DNA from: a virus
IMG/VR virus record: IMGVR_UViG_3300042566_000201
Location: 1 to 34,129 of that record
Direction: 5' to 3' (one strand)
DNA length: 34,129 bases
A model generated the notes under the pieces. The model worked only from the letters and a program-made list of their open reading frames with translations. It did not search any database and was not told the DNA's origin. Position 1 is the stretch's first letter. Each line of letters starts with the position of its first letter. Positions 17,598-26,521 of the stretch are shown here, piece by piece. The translations under genes were made by a program, and so were the position numbers.

Positions 17598-17648
17598 TTA
17601 TTTCTCCAGGCACAGCCTAAAATTGATTTCGAGTACAACTCGGTTAGA

Positions 17649-20600
17649 TTAACCGCCAATACCATACCAAGATCTATTACTAGTGAAGTCTCTAGGCAGA
17701 CTTTCCAGAATATTCTCAGCAGTAAGTATATCGGCTTCGGTTACAAGCTTGCCACCAATACGCGAGCGACCCACCACAGGGATCAGACCTATATCGATAG
17801 CTTCGTTAAGATAACGATCATACGCTTCGCGAGGCAAGCCTCTTCTCAGCATTTCATCGAGAGTATCTTTAACGACATTCTTTGTAATTGTATTTGCATA
17901 AATCTTACGTAAAGCTTCTTTAGCCTTTAATAAATCAGCTGCATTTGTAAAGAAGGCATCATGAATAGTAGAAGTGCCTACATTGTTCTTCATGCCCCAC
18001 AAGTGAAACTGTTTAACTAAAGTGGCATCATTTGAGTGATTACCATTAACTGCATAAGCTGTACGTGCTTTTGTAGCATCTACAATATCATTCATCTTAC
18101 CACCCTTATTAAGCACTTCATCCCACCAAGTAGGATCTGTTTTCTGCTTAACTTGAATGATGTTGGTGATCCACTCACCTTCGGCTGTTTTATATCTAAG
18201 CCTCTCTTCAAAGGATTGTGTAAACTTCTGCTCAATAATCTTACCATCAAAATTGACCCAAGGTATTTGTGTCCAATTCTTTGGAAGATCATTAGGTTTC
18301 AAAACATCTACACCAAAAACAGTAGTACCAGTTCGTCTGTATTGAGCTTGTTTAGCACCAAATAGAAGATCTGCCATTGTACTATTAGGATTCCACCAAT
18401 CAAAACGTTTAAGTAGCTTCTCAGTCCAAGTAGTGTTTGGATCAATACCAAGAATCTCTGCAATACGTTTATCAGGCTTCTTACCTAAGAATCTGTTTCC
18501 TAGAGTTGATTCCTTAGCTATAGCTTTCCAGTCAAAAGCTGATTCACCAGGTTTTGATTTAAGAGCGAATTCCTCTGCAAGTCTACCGAAGAACTTAGTA
18601 AAGTCTTTCAAGATAGGTACTTGAGATTTTAGGTTCTCGCTCATTATACCTGCAATTATAGAGAAGTCATCAGGCGTAACAACACTTTCGTAATTACGAG
18701 TCATCTTCTCAACAAGATCTCTAGTCTTAGGATCTAAGAACCAGAGTTGTTCCATAATGTCATCACCAGGATTTAAGCCTTTATTGAAGACATCTTTCAC
18801 ATCTTGTCTAAGAGCCATAAGCTCTTCATATAATTCAGGGTCTAATTCTTTGTATCTAGCTGCTCTTGCGCTTATCTCATTCAATACAGTATCTCGATCA
18901 GAGGCTTTAACAACAAGTCTGCCATCCTCTTTATCTAGAACCTTTGCAAGCTTACCCTCAACATTCATGATCCCTGTACGTTCACCTGCACCATATAGCG
19001 TAACCATATTCTGTGCTTTAGCGGCCTTACGTAAGTCTTTCTCTGTCAAGCCTAATTTTTCATTTAGCTTTCTAAATCTAGGATCGTTGTAAGTAGCTGC
19101 TGCAATTTCATCGTAAAGTCTCTTCTTTTGATTTGTTGGAATGACATTCGAAAGTTCAGCTAATTGTTTATTCTTAGTCGTCAATGCAATAATCTGAGCA
19201 CCAGAGGATGAAGCATCCTGCTCTAATGCTAAGCTTATTTTATAATCCTCTAATTTAACGAGGTTTGCCTTTGAATAATTACCCTTCAGATATTCATCGA
19301 TCTTTGCCACTTCAATAGCGAATCTCAAAGCCTTACCTTGCTCTTCACCATCGATCTCAGCCATAAGGTTTGATTCTAAGATACGTCGAATGTCATTTGG
19401 CTTTCCGCGCCGCATAGCATTACCAATATCTACCAATTCCTTACGCCATTTTTCGGCAATCTTCTGTCTACCTAATACAGATAATCCATTAAAGTTTCCT
19501 TCAAGCTTATCAGATAAGCCACCTAAGAAGGAGCCTATTTGATCCTGTAAATTATAGAATTCATCTACACTAAATTTCTTAGGCGTTGCTGTATTTAAGA
19601 ATGGTCTGAATGTTTCACCAGCTTGTGGACCAATGAAGCCACGTTCATAGATACGTCCACGATGGTCTAAGAATGGATGATTGCTAAAAGCCTTATCACT
19701 CTTACTTAACCACTCCACTGCTTTGAATCTTTCATAAGTATCACCACGACCTGCGATGTACTTCTTATACTGATTCAAACCATCATAGAAAGCTGCTTTA
19801 CCCTTATCATCTCTGAAGAATAGTATCTTGCTAATAGCATCGTAGTAGTCTTTGTCAATCTTGAACTCAGTGTTAGCTGCCCAATTAAGAGCATCTACCA
19901 TATTTTTATCCATGAATTCAGAAGGAAAGTCTCTAAAGCTATCAGCTGAAATAATAGGGACACCAGTGTCTCTATTATCTTGTGTAAAGTAGGTTTTATA
20001 ACCTTCTCTAAACTTCAGTCTGTTCTTCCCTGTAGTTACACCTACACGTAAGCCTACATCAACTTTACGTACAAGCTTAGCATACTCCAGAATATTCTGA
20101 TCTACAATGTGAATATTAACAGCAAATGTGTCATAGTATGGTCCAAAGTATCGACCGCCATTACGACTTTTCATTCTACGCTTCTGTACGCCATACGTCT
20201 CAAGCTTGTAGATGCCTTTATCTTTAGCATCATCCAAGATCTTAACACCTAACCTGTACCATTCATTTCTGCTACCACGGTAGTTAGCTGCATTATACAG
20301 ATCTCTCCCAAGTGAAATAGCGAATTGATCACGGTCAGGTGTATCAGCAAATGCGAGTCTTTTAGCAAAGCGAAGATAAAAGTCTTCAAGATCAGCGTCT
20401 TCAAGTCTTGTTCTAATCTTAATTGGGATCTTTAAATCCAACACATTACGTAAGCGTCTAGCCAACTTAGGTGCTTGATTGTATTCCCATTTACGCATTG
20501 CAAAGATGTTGTCAATGAAAGTATCATGTAGATCTTGCAACTCAGTTGGCCCAAGTACAGAATCTACATATTCTAATTGTTTAAGTCGTTGCCAAATATT

Positions 20601-22229
20601 CTGATCACGGCGTAGCTGTGTTTCCATATAATCGGAAACGTTCATCACATCAAACTTCATTTGACTATTGATGACAGCTTTTAAATTGCCCCAAGGCTCT
20701 TTGTTCTTTCTAAACCTTGTAAAGATAATACGAAGATTATCGGCAATTACAGCACGTTCATTAACACCCATCTTGTTTTCTAGGTCGTTAATAAACTTTT
20801 CAATGAAGTCTTTATCTGCTTGCTTAAGATCAGGAGATTCTCGCAACAATCTGAGGTTATTATCAAGTACAGCCGGATTTGGCTGATACATTCTGGAATC
20901 TTCATAACGATTAGTCATCGGGTTGAACTTAAGATTCTCCTCAGTGGGAGGACTATTAAGTACTCGCTGTCTAGTGGCTTTCTTAGTGTGCAGTAAAGCA
21001 CCACGATAGTTGGTATACGATAACATACCATCTAAGTCACCAGCTTGCAACAAGTAGTATTCTCTTAAGGTCTTTTGCAGATCCACATCGTTGATAAGAT
21101 CATCAGGTCTCGTAGCCCAGAGTTTAAGATTGTCCAGCTTGTCTTTTGCCATTGCAAAACGTCTTGTATCGCCTTCGGCACCATATCCTGAATCCGTCAT
21201 TGTTCTGAGTTCTTTAATTCCAATAGATCTGCCATTACTTGTAAACTTATCAAGTGTAAGCTGACCAGATTGGAACATTTCAACTCTATTGTTATCACCC
21301 AAGTGTTTAAGCTGTATGTCAATAGGTTGACGATATAGCCATTCACTGTAAGACTCTTTTAATGGTGTTTGACCATCATAATAAGCTATTTGCTTAGGAG
21401 TGAGTCCTTCGAAGTTTTTCTTTCGCAGCCTGTCAATGCTCTCCAGCTTAGACAAGTCGGCATAGCTCTTGACGACGGGTACAGTAGTACTTCGACAGTA
21501 CCAATGAGCAGGAGGTAAATGAGCAACATCGTCAATGGGGTATACTGTTCCATCCCGATGAGCACAGAGAGGAGTAGTGCGGCTATCCAACACCGCCACA
21601 TATTGCCAGCCTCTGAGAGCATCTTTGTTAGCTTTGTAAACTTCATGATCTGCTTGAGCCTGTACTGAGGTCATAGCTGTACGAGCTAGACCTAACGATT
21701 GATTACGCGTTATGTTAAATACATTACCTTTACGTATAGCAAGAGCAATTTCAGATTCAGTCTTACCTTCAGAAATACCTAATCTAATTAATTGCTCAAT
21801 ACGCTTACGTTCAGAAATGCTTAAATCTGTCCAACCTGCTAGTAACGTCTTATCGCTATAAATAGGTCTTTGCAAGACAATATCTTCAGCTACACGTTGC
21901 ATTGGCTTCTCTGTCTTCCAGATCTTACCAATAGCAGATTCTATATTTTGATACGCATAGCTGACTTGATCAGATACAAGGTCTAAGAGTGATCTAGAAG
22001 TTACATTATGCAGATCTACAAAAGATCTACGAATTTCTTGATCAATCTCTTCTCGTAACTTATCTGTCATCTTAGCTTTGTTAGCTGCAATGATATCAGA
22101 GATACGTACTTCATGTCCATTTACTACAGTTACAATCTTCTTAGCAACACGTTCTTCGTAAAGCCGTATCATGGCTGCACGATTAACTTGCTTATCATAG
22201 ATTGCTGTATTGGCATTAATTGTTGCCAT
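17649..22229 (-). CDS. MuF minor capsid domain fused to single-subunit RNA polymerase
   Basis: This single 1526-codon frame starts at an ATG with GGAG six bases upstream. Residues about 110-345 are a MuF/SPP1 gp7 domain: VLDSRTTPLCAHRDGTVYP (Asp215), PPAHWYCRSTTVPV and SEWLYRQPIDIQ. The remainder is T7/N4-type polymerase. ALNWAANTEFKID matches T7 AINIAQNTAWKIN. DHRGRIY (Asp855) matches DWRGRVY. Motif A is QDASSSG (Asp1005). Motif B is RKAAKAQNMVTLYG (Arg1067, Lys1071, Tyr1079, the exact T7 R-x3-K-x7-Y-G spacing). NGNHSNDATLVK precedes motif C, TIHDAFF (His1423, Asp1424). All catalytic residues are present. The gene lies between portal and scaffold, where MuF genes normally sit. Inference: MuF places the polymerase in the procapsid for delivery with the DNA. 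The order of domains and the open frame argue against an assembly artefact. Confidence 0.92.
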   Translation of the reverse strand: MATINANTAIYDKQVNRAAMIRLYEERVAKKIVTVVNGHEVRISDIIAANKAKMTDKLREEIDQEIRRSFVDLHNVTSRSLLDLVSDQVSYAYQNIESAIGKIWKTEKPMQRVAEDIVLQRPIYSDKTLLAGWTDLSISERKRIEQLIRLGISEGKTESEIALAIRKGNVFNITRNQSLGLARTAMTSVQAQADHEVYKANKDALRGWQYVAVLDSRTTPLCAHRDGTVYPIDDVAHLPPAHWYCRSTTVPVVKSYADLSKLESIDRLRKKNFEGLTPKQIAYYDGQTPLKESYSEWLYRQPIDIQLKHLGDNNRVEMFQSGQLTLDKFTSNGRSIGIKELRTMTDSGYGAEGDTRRFAMAKDKLDNLKLWATRPDDLINDVDLQKTLREYYLLQAGDLDGMLSYTNYRGALLHTKKATRQRVLNSPPTEENLKFNPMTNRYEDSRMYQPNPAVLDNNLRLLRESPDLKQADKDFIEKFINDLENKMGVNERAVIADNLRIIFTRFRKNKEPWGNLKAVINSQMKFDVMNVSDYMETQLRRDQNIWQRLKQLEYVDSVLGPTELQDLHDTFIDNIFAMRKWEYNQAPKLARRLRNVLDLKIPIKIRTRLEDADLEDFYLRFAKRLAFADTPDRDQFAISLGRDLYNAANYRGSRNEWYRLGVKILDDAKDKGIYKLETYGVQKRRMKSRNGGRYFGPYYDTFAVNIHIVDQNILEYAKLVRKVDVGLRVGVTTGKNRLKFREGYKTYFTQDNRDTGVPIISADSFRDFPSEFMDKNMVDALNWAANTEFKIDKDYYDAISKILFFRDDKGKAAFYDGLNQYKKYIAGRGDTYERFKAVEWLSKSDKAFSNHPFLDHRGRIYERGFIGPQAGETFRPFLNTATPKKFSVDEFYNLQDQIGSFLGGLSDKLEGNFNGLSVLGRQKIAEKWRKELVDIGNAMRRGKPNDIRRILESNLMAEIDGEEQGKALRFAIEVAKIDEYLKGNYSKANLVKLEDYKISLALEQDASSSGAQIIALTTKNKQLAELSNVIPTNQKKRLYDEIAAATYNDPRFRKLNEKLGLTEKDLRKAAKAQNMVTLYGAGERTGIMNVEGKLAKVLDKEDGRLVVKASDRDTVLNEISARAARYKELDPELYEELMALRQDVKDVFNKGLNPGDDIMEQLWFLDPKTRDLVEKMTRNYESVVTPDDFSIIAGIMSENLKSQVPILKDFTKFFGRLAEEFALKSKPGESAFDWKAIAKESTLGNRFLGKKPDKRIAEILGIDPNTTWTEKLLKRFDWWNPNSTMADLLFGAKQAQYRRTGTTVFGVDVLKPNDLPKNWTQIPWVNFDGKIIEQKFTQSFEERLRYKTAEGEWITNIIQVKQKTDPTWWDEVLNKGGKMNDIVDATKARTAYAVNGNHSNDATLVKQFHLWGMKNNVGTSTIHDAFFTNAADLLKAKEALRKIYANTITKNVVKDTLDEMLRRGLPREAYDRYLNEAIDIGLIPVVGRSRIGGKLVTEADILTAENILESLPRDFTSNRSWYGIGG

Positions 22230-22300
22230 TTGTTACTCCACAAGAGGTTAAGAGTAGTTTAGAGTGTTCATTATATAGACTGAGTAATCCATATAAGGAA

Positions 22301-22322
22301 CACCCCAGAGTTAACTGAGGTG
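22301..22322 (-). terminator. Weak terminator-like hairpin before MuF-RNAP gene
   Basis: An 8-bp stem (22301-22308 with 22315-22322, one G·U pair) with a six-base loop is followed on the minus strand by TTCCTTATAT. It sits in the 99-base gap between the small gene after the portal and the MuF-polymerase gene. A TATAAT hexamer lies downstream (22270-22275) but has no matching -35 box. Confidence 0.4.
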
Positions 22323-22328
22323 CTGCCT

Positions 22329-22541
22329 TTACTTCAAGTTCATCTTCTTCTTGTACATTTTCCAATCGGCATCACTTAAGCGATACTGCTGCTTAACTAA
22401 CTTTTCATAGCCCTTTGGATTTTCTTTATACAAGCTTTGATGCATTTGCATAGCTGCGTCAGCAAAACCGCCTAAGAAGCCTCCAACATCCAGTCCATCA
22501 TGTGGACCAGCTGCATTCTTATTACCTTTAGGTGCGCCCAT
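22329..22541 (-). CDS. Small protein after portal, unknown
   Basis: This 70-residue protein begins MGAPKGNKNAAGPHDG, a basic Gly/Asn-rich leader like that seen in some DNA-binding phage proteins. A Gly-rich patch follows, then a basic helix ending KMYKKKMNLK. Its ATG overlaps the portal stop (TAATG), so it is coupled to the portal. I recognise no family. A role in head assembly or in loading of the neighbouring MuF-polymerase is possible but not shown. Confidence 0.7.
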   Translation of the reverse strand: MGAPKGNKNAAGPHDGLDVGGFLGGFADAAMQMHQSLYKENPKGYEKLVKQQYRLSDADWKMYKKKMNLK

Positions 22542-24103
22542 TATGCGTTCCCTTGCAAGAATTGCTTCATTTCATCACGAGTACCTTTATCTAATAGATT
22601 CTGATCTTGTGTGATCTGTTGCTGACCTTCTTCATCGTTGTATTCAGGTGGTACAATATCATTCTGTTTAAGGATTTGTAGCCAAATACTACGAGGAATA
22701 AGACCATTCTCATACCATTCAGTAATAAGGCGTAGCCATGCATCACCAAGTGGACCAGGATTAAAGTCAGCTGACATGCTGAACTTAATATCGCTAGCTG
22801 TGTACTCAGTGCCATAACGCCAATTAAGCATGAATGCGATAATGTCACACATTGTGCTACTAATTTTAGTATTTAGCGTACCAAGTTGAGCAGTTTGTGC
22901 AGCATTACGAAGCTCCAAAGCTACACCTGATTGTGCAGTTTCAGGACTTAACATACGAATGCCAAGCTTAGCCATTTCTTCAATAGCTGCAGCAATAGCC
23001 CGATCCATGTCAATTAGTGCACCGGTAGGTGTCTGCAATACAGATGCAGTATCACCTTGTTGCAAATGAATCCACGTACCGAGTCCACTACCTACAATCT
23101 TCTGGAACTCTTCATCAGTCATATCAGAAGTAATAACAGGAGTGTAAGTAGAAGCACCATACAGCAAGTGATTTCTACGGCTTGTCTTATTGTACAAGCT
23201 TACCTCTTTGTCAACAATAGCTGTAATGATTGGTTCATTAACAGGAATGCTACCATTGAGAGGCCATGCAGGGATGAAGTGTAGAGGTTCACCATTAATT
23301 TCAAACGAGGTGATTGTATCAACTAATTCGAACACTGGTGTATCTCTAGTGTAATTCTCTTGAACTTTACCATTGACAACAGGTACACTGTTAGTCTTAG
23401 AACGTTCTTGAAATTTACGAATCTGATATCTGTTATCTACAAGCTCATGTACATAAACAGTATCAATCATATCAGAATGGAACTCGTTGGTTTCATTCGA
23501 TTCTTCATACATACGTACGATAACACGAGTAAGTTTCAGATGACCAGACTTAGTGTCTTGTTCTACATTCCAGTTAATAACTGATTCAGCCTTCCACATT
23601 ACTGGGTACGGCTTAAACTGTAGAATTTCATCACGAGTCAGATCTGTACGGTTTGGAATATTAGGATAATCCACATATACCCAACAACGGCTAGTCTGAA
23701 GTTCTTCCCATAAAGCTGCATCTAAGAATGCTGAAATAGAGCTATCATCTTGACCAAAATTATCAAGAATCCAGTCTTTAGCATCTTCTGGTGCACCATC
23801 AGGTAAGTCTAATTGAGGTCTCTTTCTAAGAAGCCCACCCACAACCATCTTTGTATATTGGGACACGATGCCAGGCAATTCAGCCTCTGCCTTATAGAAC
23901 TCATATTGTGGTTGAGTCATTGTAGGCGAGAATGGTATGAGCAGATTCTTAAAGCCGACTGTATCGACTAGACTGTCATAATCTTTGACAAAACGCTCCC
24001 CACTACAAACAGCACGATTCCGTTGCCATAATGGTAACATGCTTTCATATGCTGCAACTGGGTCGGCTACTGTCTTTTGTGTACGGACAGCGTTAACAGC
24101 CAT
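22541..24103 (-). CDS. Portal protein (DUF4055-like)
   Basis: This 520-residue protein has LPGIVSQYTKMVVGGLLRKRP near residue 80 and ELQTSRCWVYVDYPN near 135, followed by NKTSRRNHLLYGAS and a conserved MAKLGIRMLSP helix region, all typical of DUF4055 portals. The family forms the dodecameric DNA channel at one head vertex and docks the terminase. The ATG directly follows the stop of the Cys-rich gene. The following MuF-polymerase gene fits the classic portal-MuF-scaffold-capsid order. The length is normal for the family. Confidence 0.9.
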   Translation of the reverse strand: MAVNAVRTQKTVADPVAAYESMLPLWQRNRAVCSGERFVKDYDSLVDTVGFKNLLIPFSPTMTQPQYEFYKAEAELPGIVSQYTKMVVGGLLRKRPQLDLPDGAPEDAKDWILDNFGQDDSSISAFLDAALWEELQTSRCWVYVDYPNIPNRTDLTRDEILQFKPYPVMWKAESVINWNVEQDTKSGHLKLTRVIVRMYEESNETNEFHSDMIDTVYVHELVDNRYQIRKFQERSKTNSVPVVNGKVQENYTRDTPVFELVDTITSFEINGEPLHFIPAWPLNGSIPVNEPIITAIVDKEVSLYNKTSRRNHLLYGASTYTPVITSDMTDEEFQKIVGSGLGTWIHLQQGDTASVLQTPTGALIDMDRAIAAAIEEMAKLGIRMLSPETAQSGVALELRNAAQTAQLGTLNTKISSTMCDIIAFMLNWRYGTEYTASDIKFSMSADFNPGPLGDAWLRLITEWYENGLIPRSIWLQILKQNDIVPPEYNDEEGQQQITQDQNLLDKGTRDEMKQFLQGNA

Positions 24104-24562
24104 TTAATGTTCCTCGTTTAAATCTTCCTTAAGCATATCTTTATACTTAGGAAGTTGGAATTTTTCATCATCAATTGGACCACCCATTAACTGAAAATCA
24201 CATGTTCGAATTGGTGAACAAGTAATATCTAGTAATGTACAATAGGCTTGAGGGAACGTTTCAATGTCTTTCCACTTAGGTGTAAGAGGTAGATCTGAAG
24301 CCTTGACATTGCGAGTGTCAGTATTCATAATCCAGTCTTTAACCTGAGTAGTGTTTACATAGAATGCACAATTACAGCAAAGTCTGCAGCGTGCATCACC
24401 TTGTAACATTCCCCACATTCTTGCTTTCTCATCCCAAAAATCATTATTGGTTTGAGTAGGGTCAGAAGGTCCAAGCCCTTTGTCTTTGATAGCCTTAAGA
24501 TGACCCTCTACATTAAGCTTAGGCTTTAGAATAGCAGGAGGACAACCTTTAAGGTCTACCAT
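24104..24562 (-). CDS. Cysteine-rich protein next to portal, possible metal cluster
   Basis: This 152-residue protein has eight cysteines: Cys7, a CRLCCNC cluster (59, 62, 63, 65) and YCTLLDITCSPIRTCD (108, 115, 121). The spacing suggests a bound Fe-S cluster or zinc, with Trp/Tyr residues around it. Similar Cys-rich proteins occur near portal genes in other phages, but I know of no established role. It has no membrane segment. It is tightly packed between an 87-residue unknown and the portal, pointing to a structural or head-assembly function. Confidence 0.75.
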   Translation of the reverse strand: MVDLKGCPPAILKPKLNVEGHLKAIKDKGLGPSDPTQTNNDFWDEKARMWGMLQGDARCRLCCNCAFYVNTTQVKDWIMNTDTRNVKASDLPLTPKWKDIETFPQAYCTLLDITCSPIRTCDFQLMGGPIDDEKFQLPKYKDMLKEDLNEEH

Positions 24563-24564
24563 GC

Positions 24565-24828
24565 TTATACCCTTACTGACTTAAGCGTCTTAAGAGAATC
24601 CGCAGCAATTACAGCGGCATTCCAAGCTGTGGTGTTCCACATTGCAGCAGTAGCAGTCTTAGCTTTAGGGTGTAGCAGTACATTTTGATTGTCACACAAG
24701 TACTCGTATGTCTCATTGAAGACATAGCGTTGTACATCATTCCACTTGTCCCACATACCCTTTGTATCAGCCATGTAGAGATTCTCCACAGTGCCGATTT
24801 TAAATAGAATGCCAGTCTGTTTACGCAT
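24565..24828 (-). CDS. Hypothetical protein
   Basis: This 87-residue protein is rich in Trp, Asn and Thr (GMWDKWNDVQRYVFNETYEY, MWNTTAWNAAVIAADS), with a probable helix at each end. It has no recognisable motif, signal peptide or membrane span. It lies two bases from each neighbour in a compact run of head genes, so it is almost certainly translated. Confidence 0.65.
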   Translation of the reverse strand: MRKQTGILFKIGTVENLYMADTKGMWDKWNDVQRYVFNETYEYLCDNQNVLLHPKAKTATAAMWNTTAWNAAVIAADSLKTLKSVRV

Positions 24829-24830
24829 GA

Positions 24831-25100
24831 TTAGCCTTTCAAGAGGGCATTAAATTGTTCACGCGAACCTACGAAGCGTTTACCTGTGCGATTGTTACGG
24901 CCTTCAATAAGGCTGCCTACAGCACTAAGTACCCAATCAGAAGGAACACGATCTGCTGCAACAAAAGTCACGCCTTCAGTCGGTTCAGGGAGTGGCAGCT
25001 CCGGAGTAGGCTCAGGGCCTACCGCCTTGGCCTCAGGTGCAACTTTTACCTGTTCAACTTCAGGAGTTACAGGCTTTGCTGGATTAAGTTTAATGTTCAT
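24831..25100 (-). CDS. Hypothetical protein with Pro/Glu-rich linker
   Basis: This 89-residue protein has a disordered Pro/Glu/Val-rich first half (residues about 7-45) followed by a compact module ending GKRFVGSREQFNALLKG. The arrangement, a flexible tether plus a short folded end, is common in small virion-associated proteins. No family is recognised. It follows the endolysin gene by nine bases. Confidence 0.65.
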   Translation of the reverse strand: MNIKLNPAKPVTPEVEQVKVAPEAKAVGPEPTPELPLPEPTEGVTFVAADRVPSDWVLSAVGSLIEGRNNRTGKRFVGSREQFNALLKG

Positions 25101-25109
25101 TTGTATACC

Positions 25110-25667
25110 TCATGTTCCAATATAAGAAGCTTCAGAAATTCTTCTCGCTGTGAGACCTTTAAGTCTAGTCATTACACCTTTAACTCTGGCTTTATCCCAC
25201 TTAAGTATCTCTACCTTAGCAGCACTGAAATCGCCTTCATTAAGCTTACGCTTTAGTGTACTTGCTCGGTATCTAGCAATACCAAGATTATACACAAAGC
25301 TAGTAATTGCACCTAGTGTTCTAGGATACTTGATTAATGCTGGTGATACATTAAGTACAGCAGGTAAGTAATCTCTACTAATTGTTAGTAAGAGCCACTC
25401 TTCTGCTTGTGCCTCAGTGATAGCTGGATCTGACATCTTGACTGCAACACCGTCTGGTTTATAGACAGTCCCGTAGCCAATAGTTGGATAGCCAGCTGGA
25501 CAGATATAAGGCTTCAGTCTTAGACCTTCATACTTCTTGCATAGGTCAGCAGCAACAGTCTTAGCTACTTCTATTGGATTTTGTTTAACTACTGGTTCAG
25601 GTTTATCAGAATATGAATTGAAACCTGAAATGAATTGTTTTAGCCAGCCTTCTGATTGCGTTCCCAT
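25110..25667 (-). CDS. Endolysin, T4-type lysozyme (GH24), E-C-T variant
   Basis: This 185-residue protein has its catalytic region at residues 46-67 (YEGLRLKPYICPAGYPT, then IGYGT). The family triad is E-x8-D-x5-T. Here it reads Glu47, Cys56, Thr62, so Cys replaces Asp, a natural variant known to work in this family. Later VYNLG matches the conserved fold helix. The first 30 residues are polar, so there is no SAR or signal sequence, and release would need a holin. The start overlaps the holin-like gene by 28 bases. It cuts peptidoglycan at lysis. Confidence 0.9.
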   Translation of the reverse strand: MGTQSEGWLKQFISGFNSYSDKPEPVVKQNPIEVAKTVAADLCKKYEGLRLKPYICPAGYPTIGYGTVYKPDGVAVKMSDPAITEAQAEEWLLLTISRDYLPAVLNVSPALIKYPRTLGAITSFVYNLGIARYRASTLKRKLNEGDFSAAKVEILKWDKARVKGVMTRLKGLTARRISEASYIGT

Positions 25668-26122
25668 ACTCTCCCCACAAACCAGAAAGTAAGTACTACC
25701 ATCAACATGGCCATGTCATCTTTAGTCCAAGTGTTAATTAAGACTTCTTTCCAGTTACTGTCAGACATAGCAAAGGCTTCGCATATTACTGCAATCTTAA
25801 CTGCAGAATACAGGATAACAAACCAGTATGTGACTAGTGGACGCACTAGAGCCGACAATGCAGCTACAAACCATCCTGCTGCTCTAGATGTCTCACCTTG
25901 TTCTGCTAAAGCTATACCCATAGACTCAACCTCAGTGGCTAAAGCTTGGGTATCCACTTTATGCATCTCAATTTCACCTTTAATAGTGGCGAATTTCATT
26001 TCAGCTTCAAGCATTTTTAATTCATGCTCTCGCTCATTCTTCTTGTCGATCCATTTCAGGAACTCAGGAATAATGCGAAATATGCCACCCAAAAGGCTAC
26101 CAAGTAATGATGCTTCTAACAT
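25640..26122 (-). CDS. Holin-like protein (3TM type)
   Basis: This 160-residue protein has an N-terminal amphipathic hydrophobic stretch (1-25), a charged helix (25-75), then hydrophobic segments at about 95-117 and 137-151, with the family-like SALVRPLVTYWFVILY. The pattern resembles the GTA_holin_3TM family. It is directly upstream of, and overlaps, a signal-less endolysin, as expected for a canonical holin that forms holes at the lysis time. Which segments span the membrane is inferred from hydropathy by eye. Confidence 0.8.
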   Translation of the reverse strand: MLEASLLGSLLGGIFRIIPEFLKWIDKKNEREHELKMLEAEMKFATIKGEIEMHKVDTQALATEVESMGIALAEQGETSRAAGWFVAALSALVRPLVTYWFVILYSAVKIAVICEAFAMSDSNWKEVLINTWTKDDMAMLMVVLTFWFVGRVWERNQKAG

Positions 26123-26125
26123 AAA

Positions 26126-26521
26126 TTACCTTATGTGTAGTATGGAAGTAATGCCATTAATCTCATCTTTGGCTACAAGATCATAGACTTGTTTAGCTAA
26201 ATCCCAGTCTTCAGCAACACCGTTACGAATACGAATGTTACCCAGTTTGACTGAGCCTTTAGATGTAATGTCTTTATCTCTAACTCTCATTGGATGAAAT
26301 ACAGCAGGTGTAGCTCCACCAATAATCATCACAACTCTGGTCTGAAATAAATCAGAATACTCAGTTATGAGAGCGTATTCACCAGGCTGTAAAGCAGTAC
26401 TATGTCTAGAGAGTGTTCTTCCGCACTCTTCCTTAGAATAGCACTTATACTTTCCATCAATGTAAAACTTACCAAGTGTAGATTCATTAGTAAATGTATC
26501 TCTAAAAATTAAGAACTTCAT
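26126..26521 (-). CDS. DUF5675-like protein in lysis cassette
   Basis: This 131-residue soluble protein has a pattern (GKFYIDGKYKCYSKEE, ALQPGEYALITEYS, then FHPMRVRDKD) resembling DUF5675, a small family often found beside phage lysis genes. The function is unknown in the literature I recall. A role in cell-wall processing is a guess from context. The ATG overlaps the stop of the coiled-coil gene by four bases (ATGA). The gene ends three bases before the holin. Confidence 0.6.
   Translation of the reverse strand: MKFLIFRDTFTNESTLGKFYIDGKYKCYSKEECGRTLSRHSTALQPGEYALITEYSDLFQTRVVMIIGGATPAVFHPMRVRDKDITSKGSVKLGNIRIRNGVAEDWDLAKQVYDLVAKDEINGITSILHIR

Noticed and set aside
22270-22298. Sigma70 promoter before the MuF-polymerase gene
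   Set aside because: A TATAAT is present but no -35 hexamer at 16-18 bases (CCTTAT instead), and the region is AT-rich by chance.
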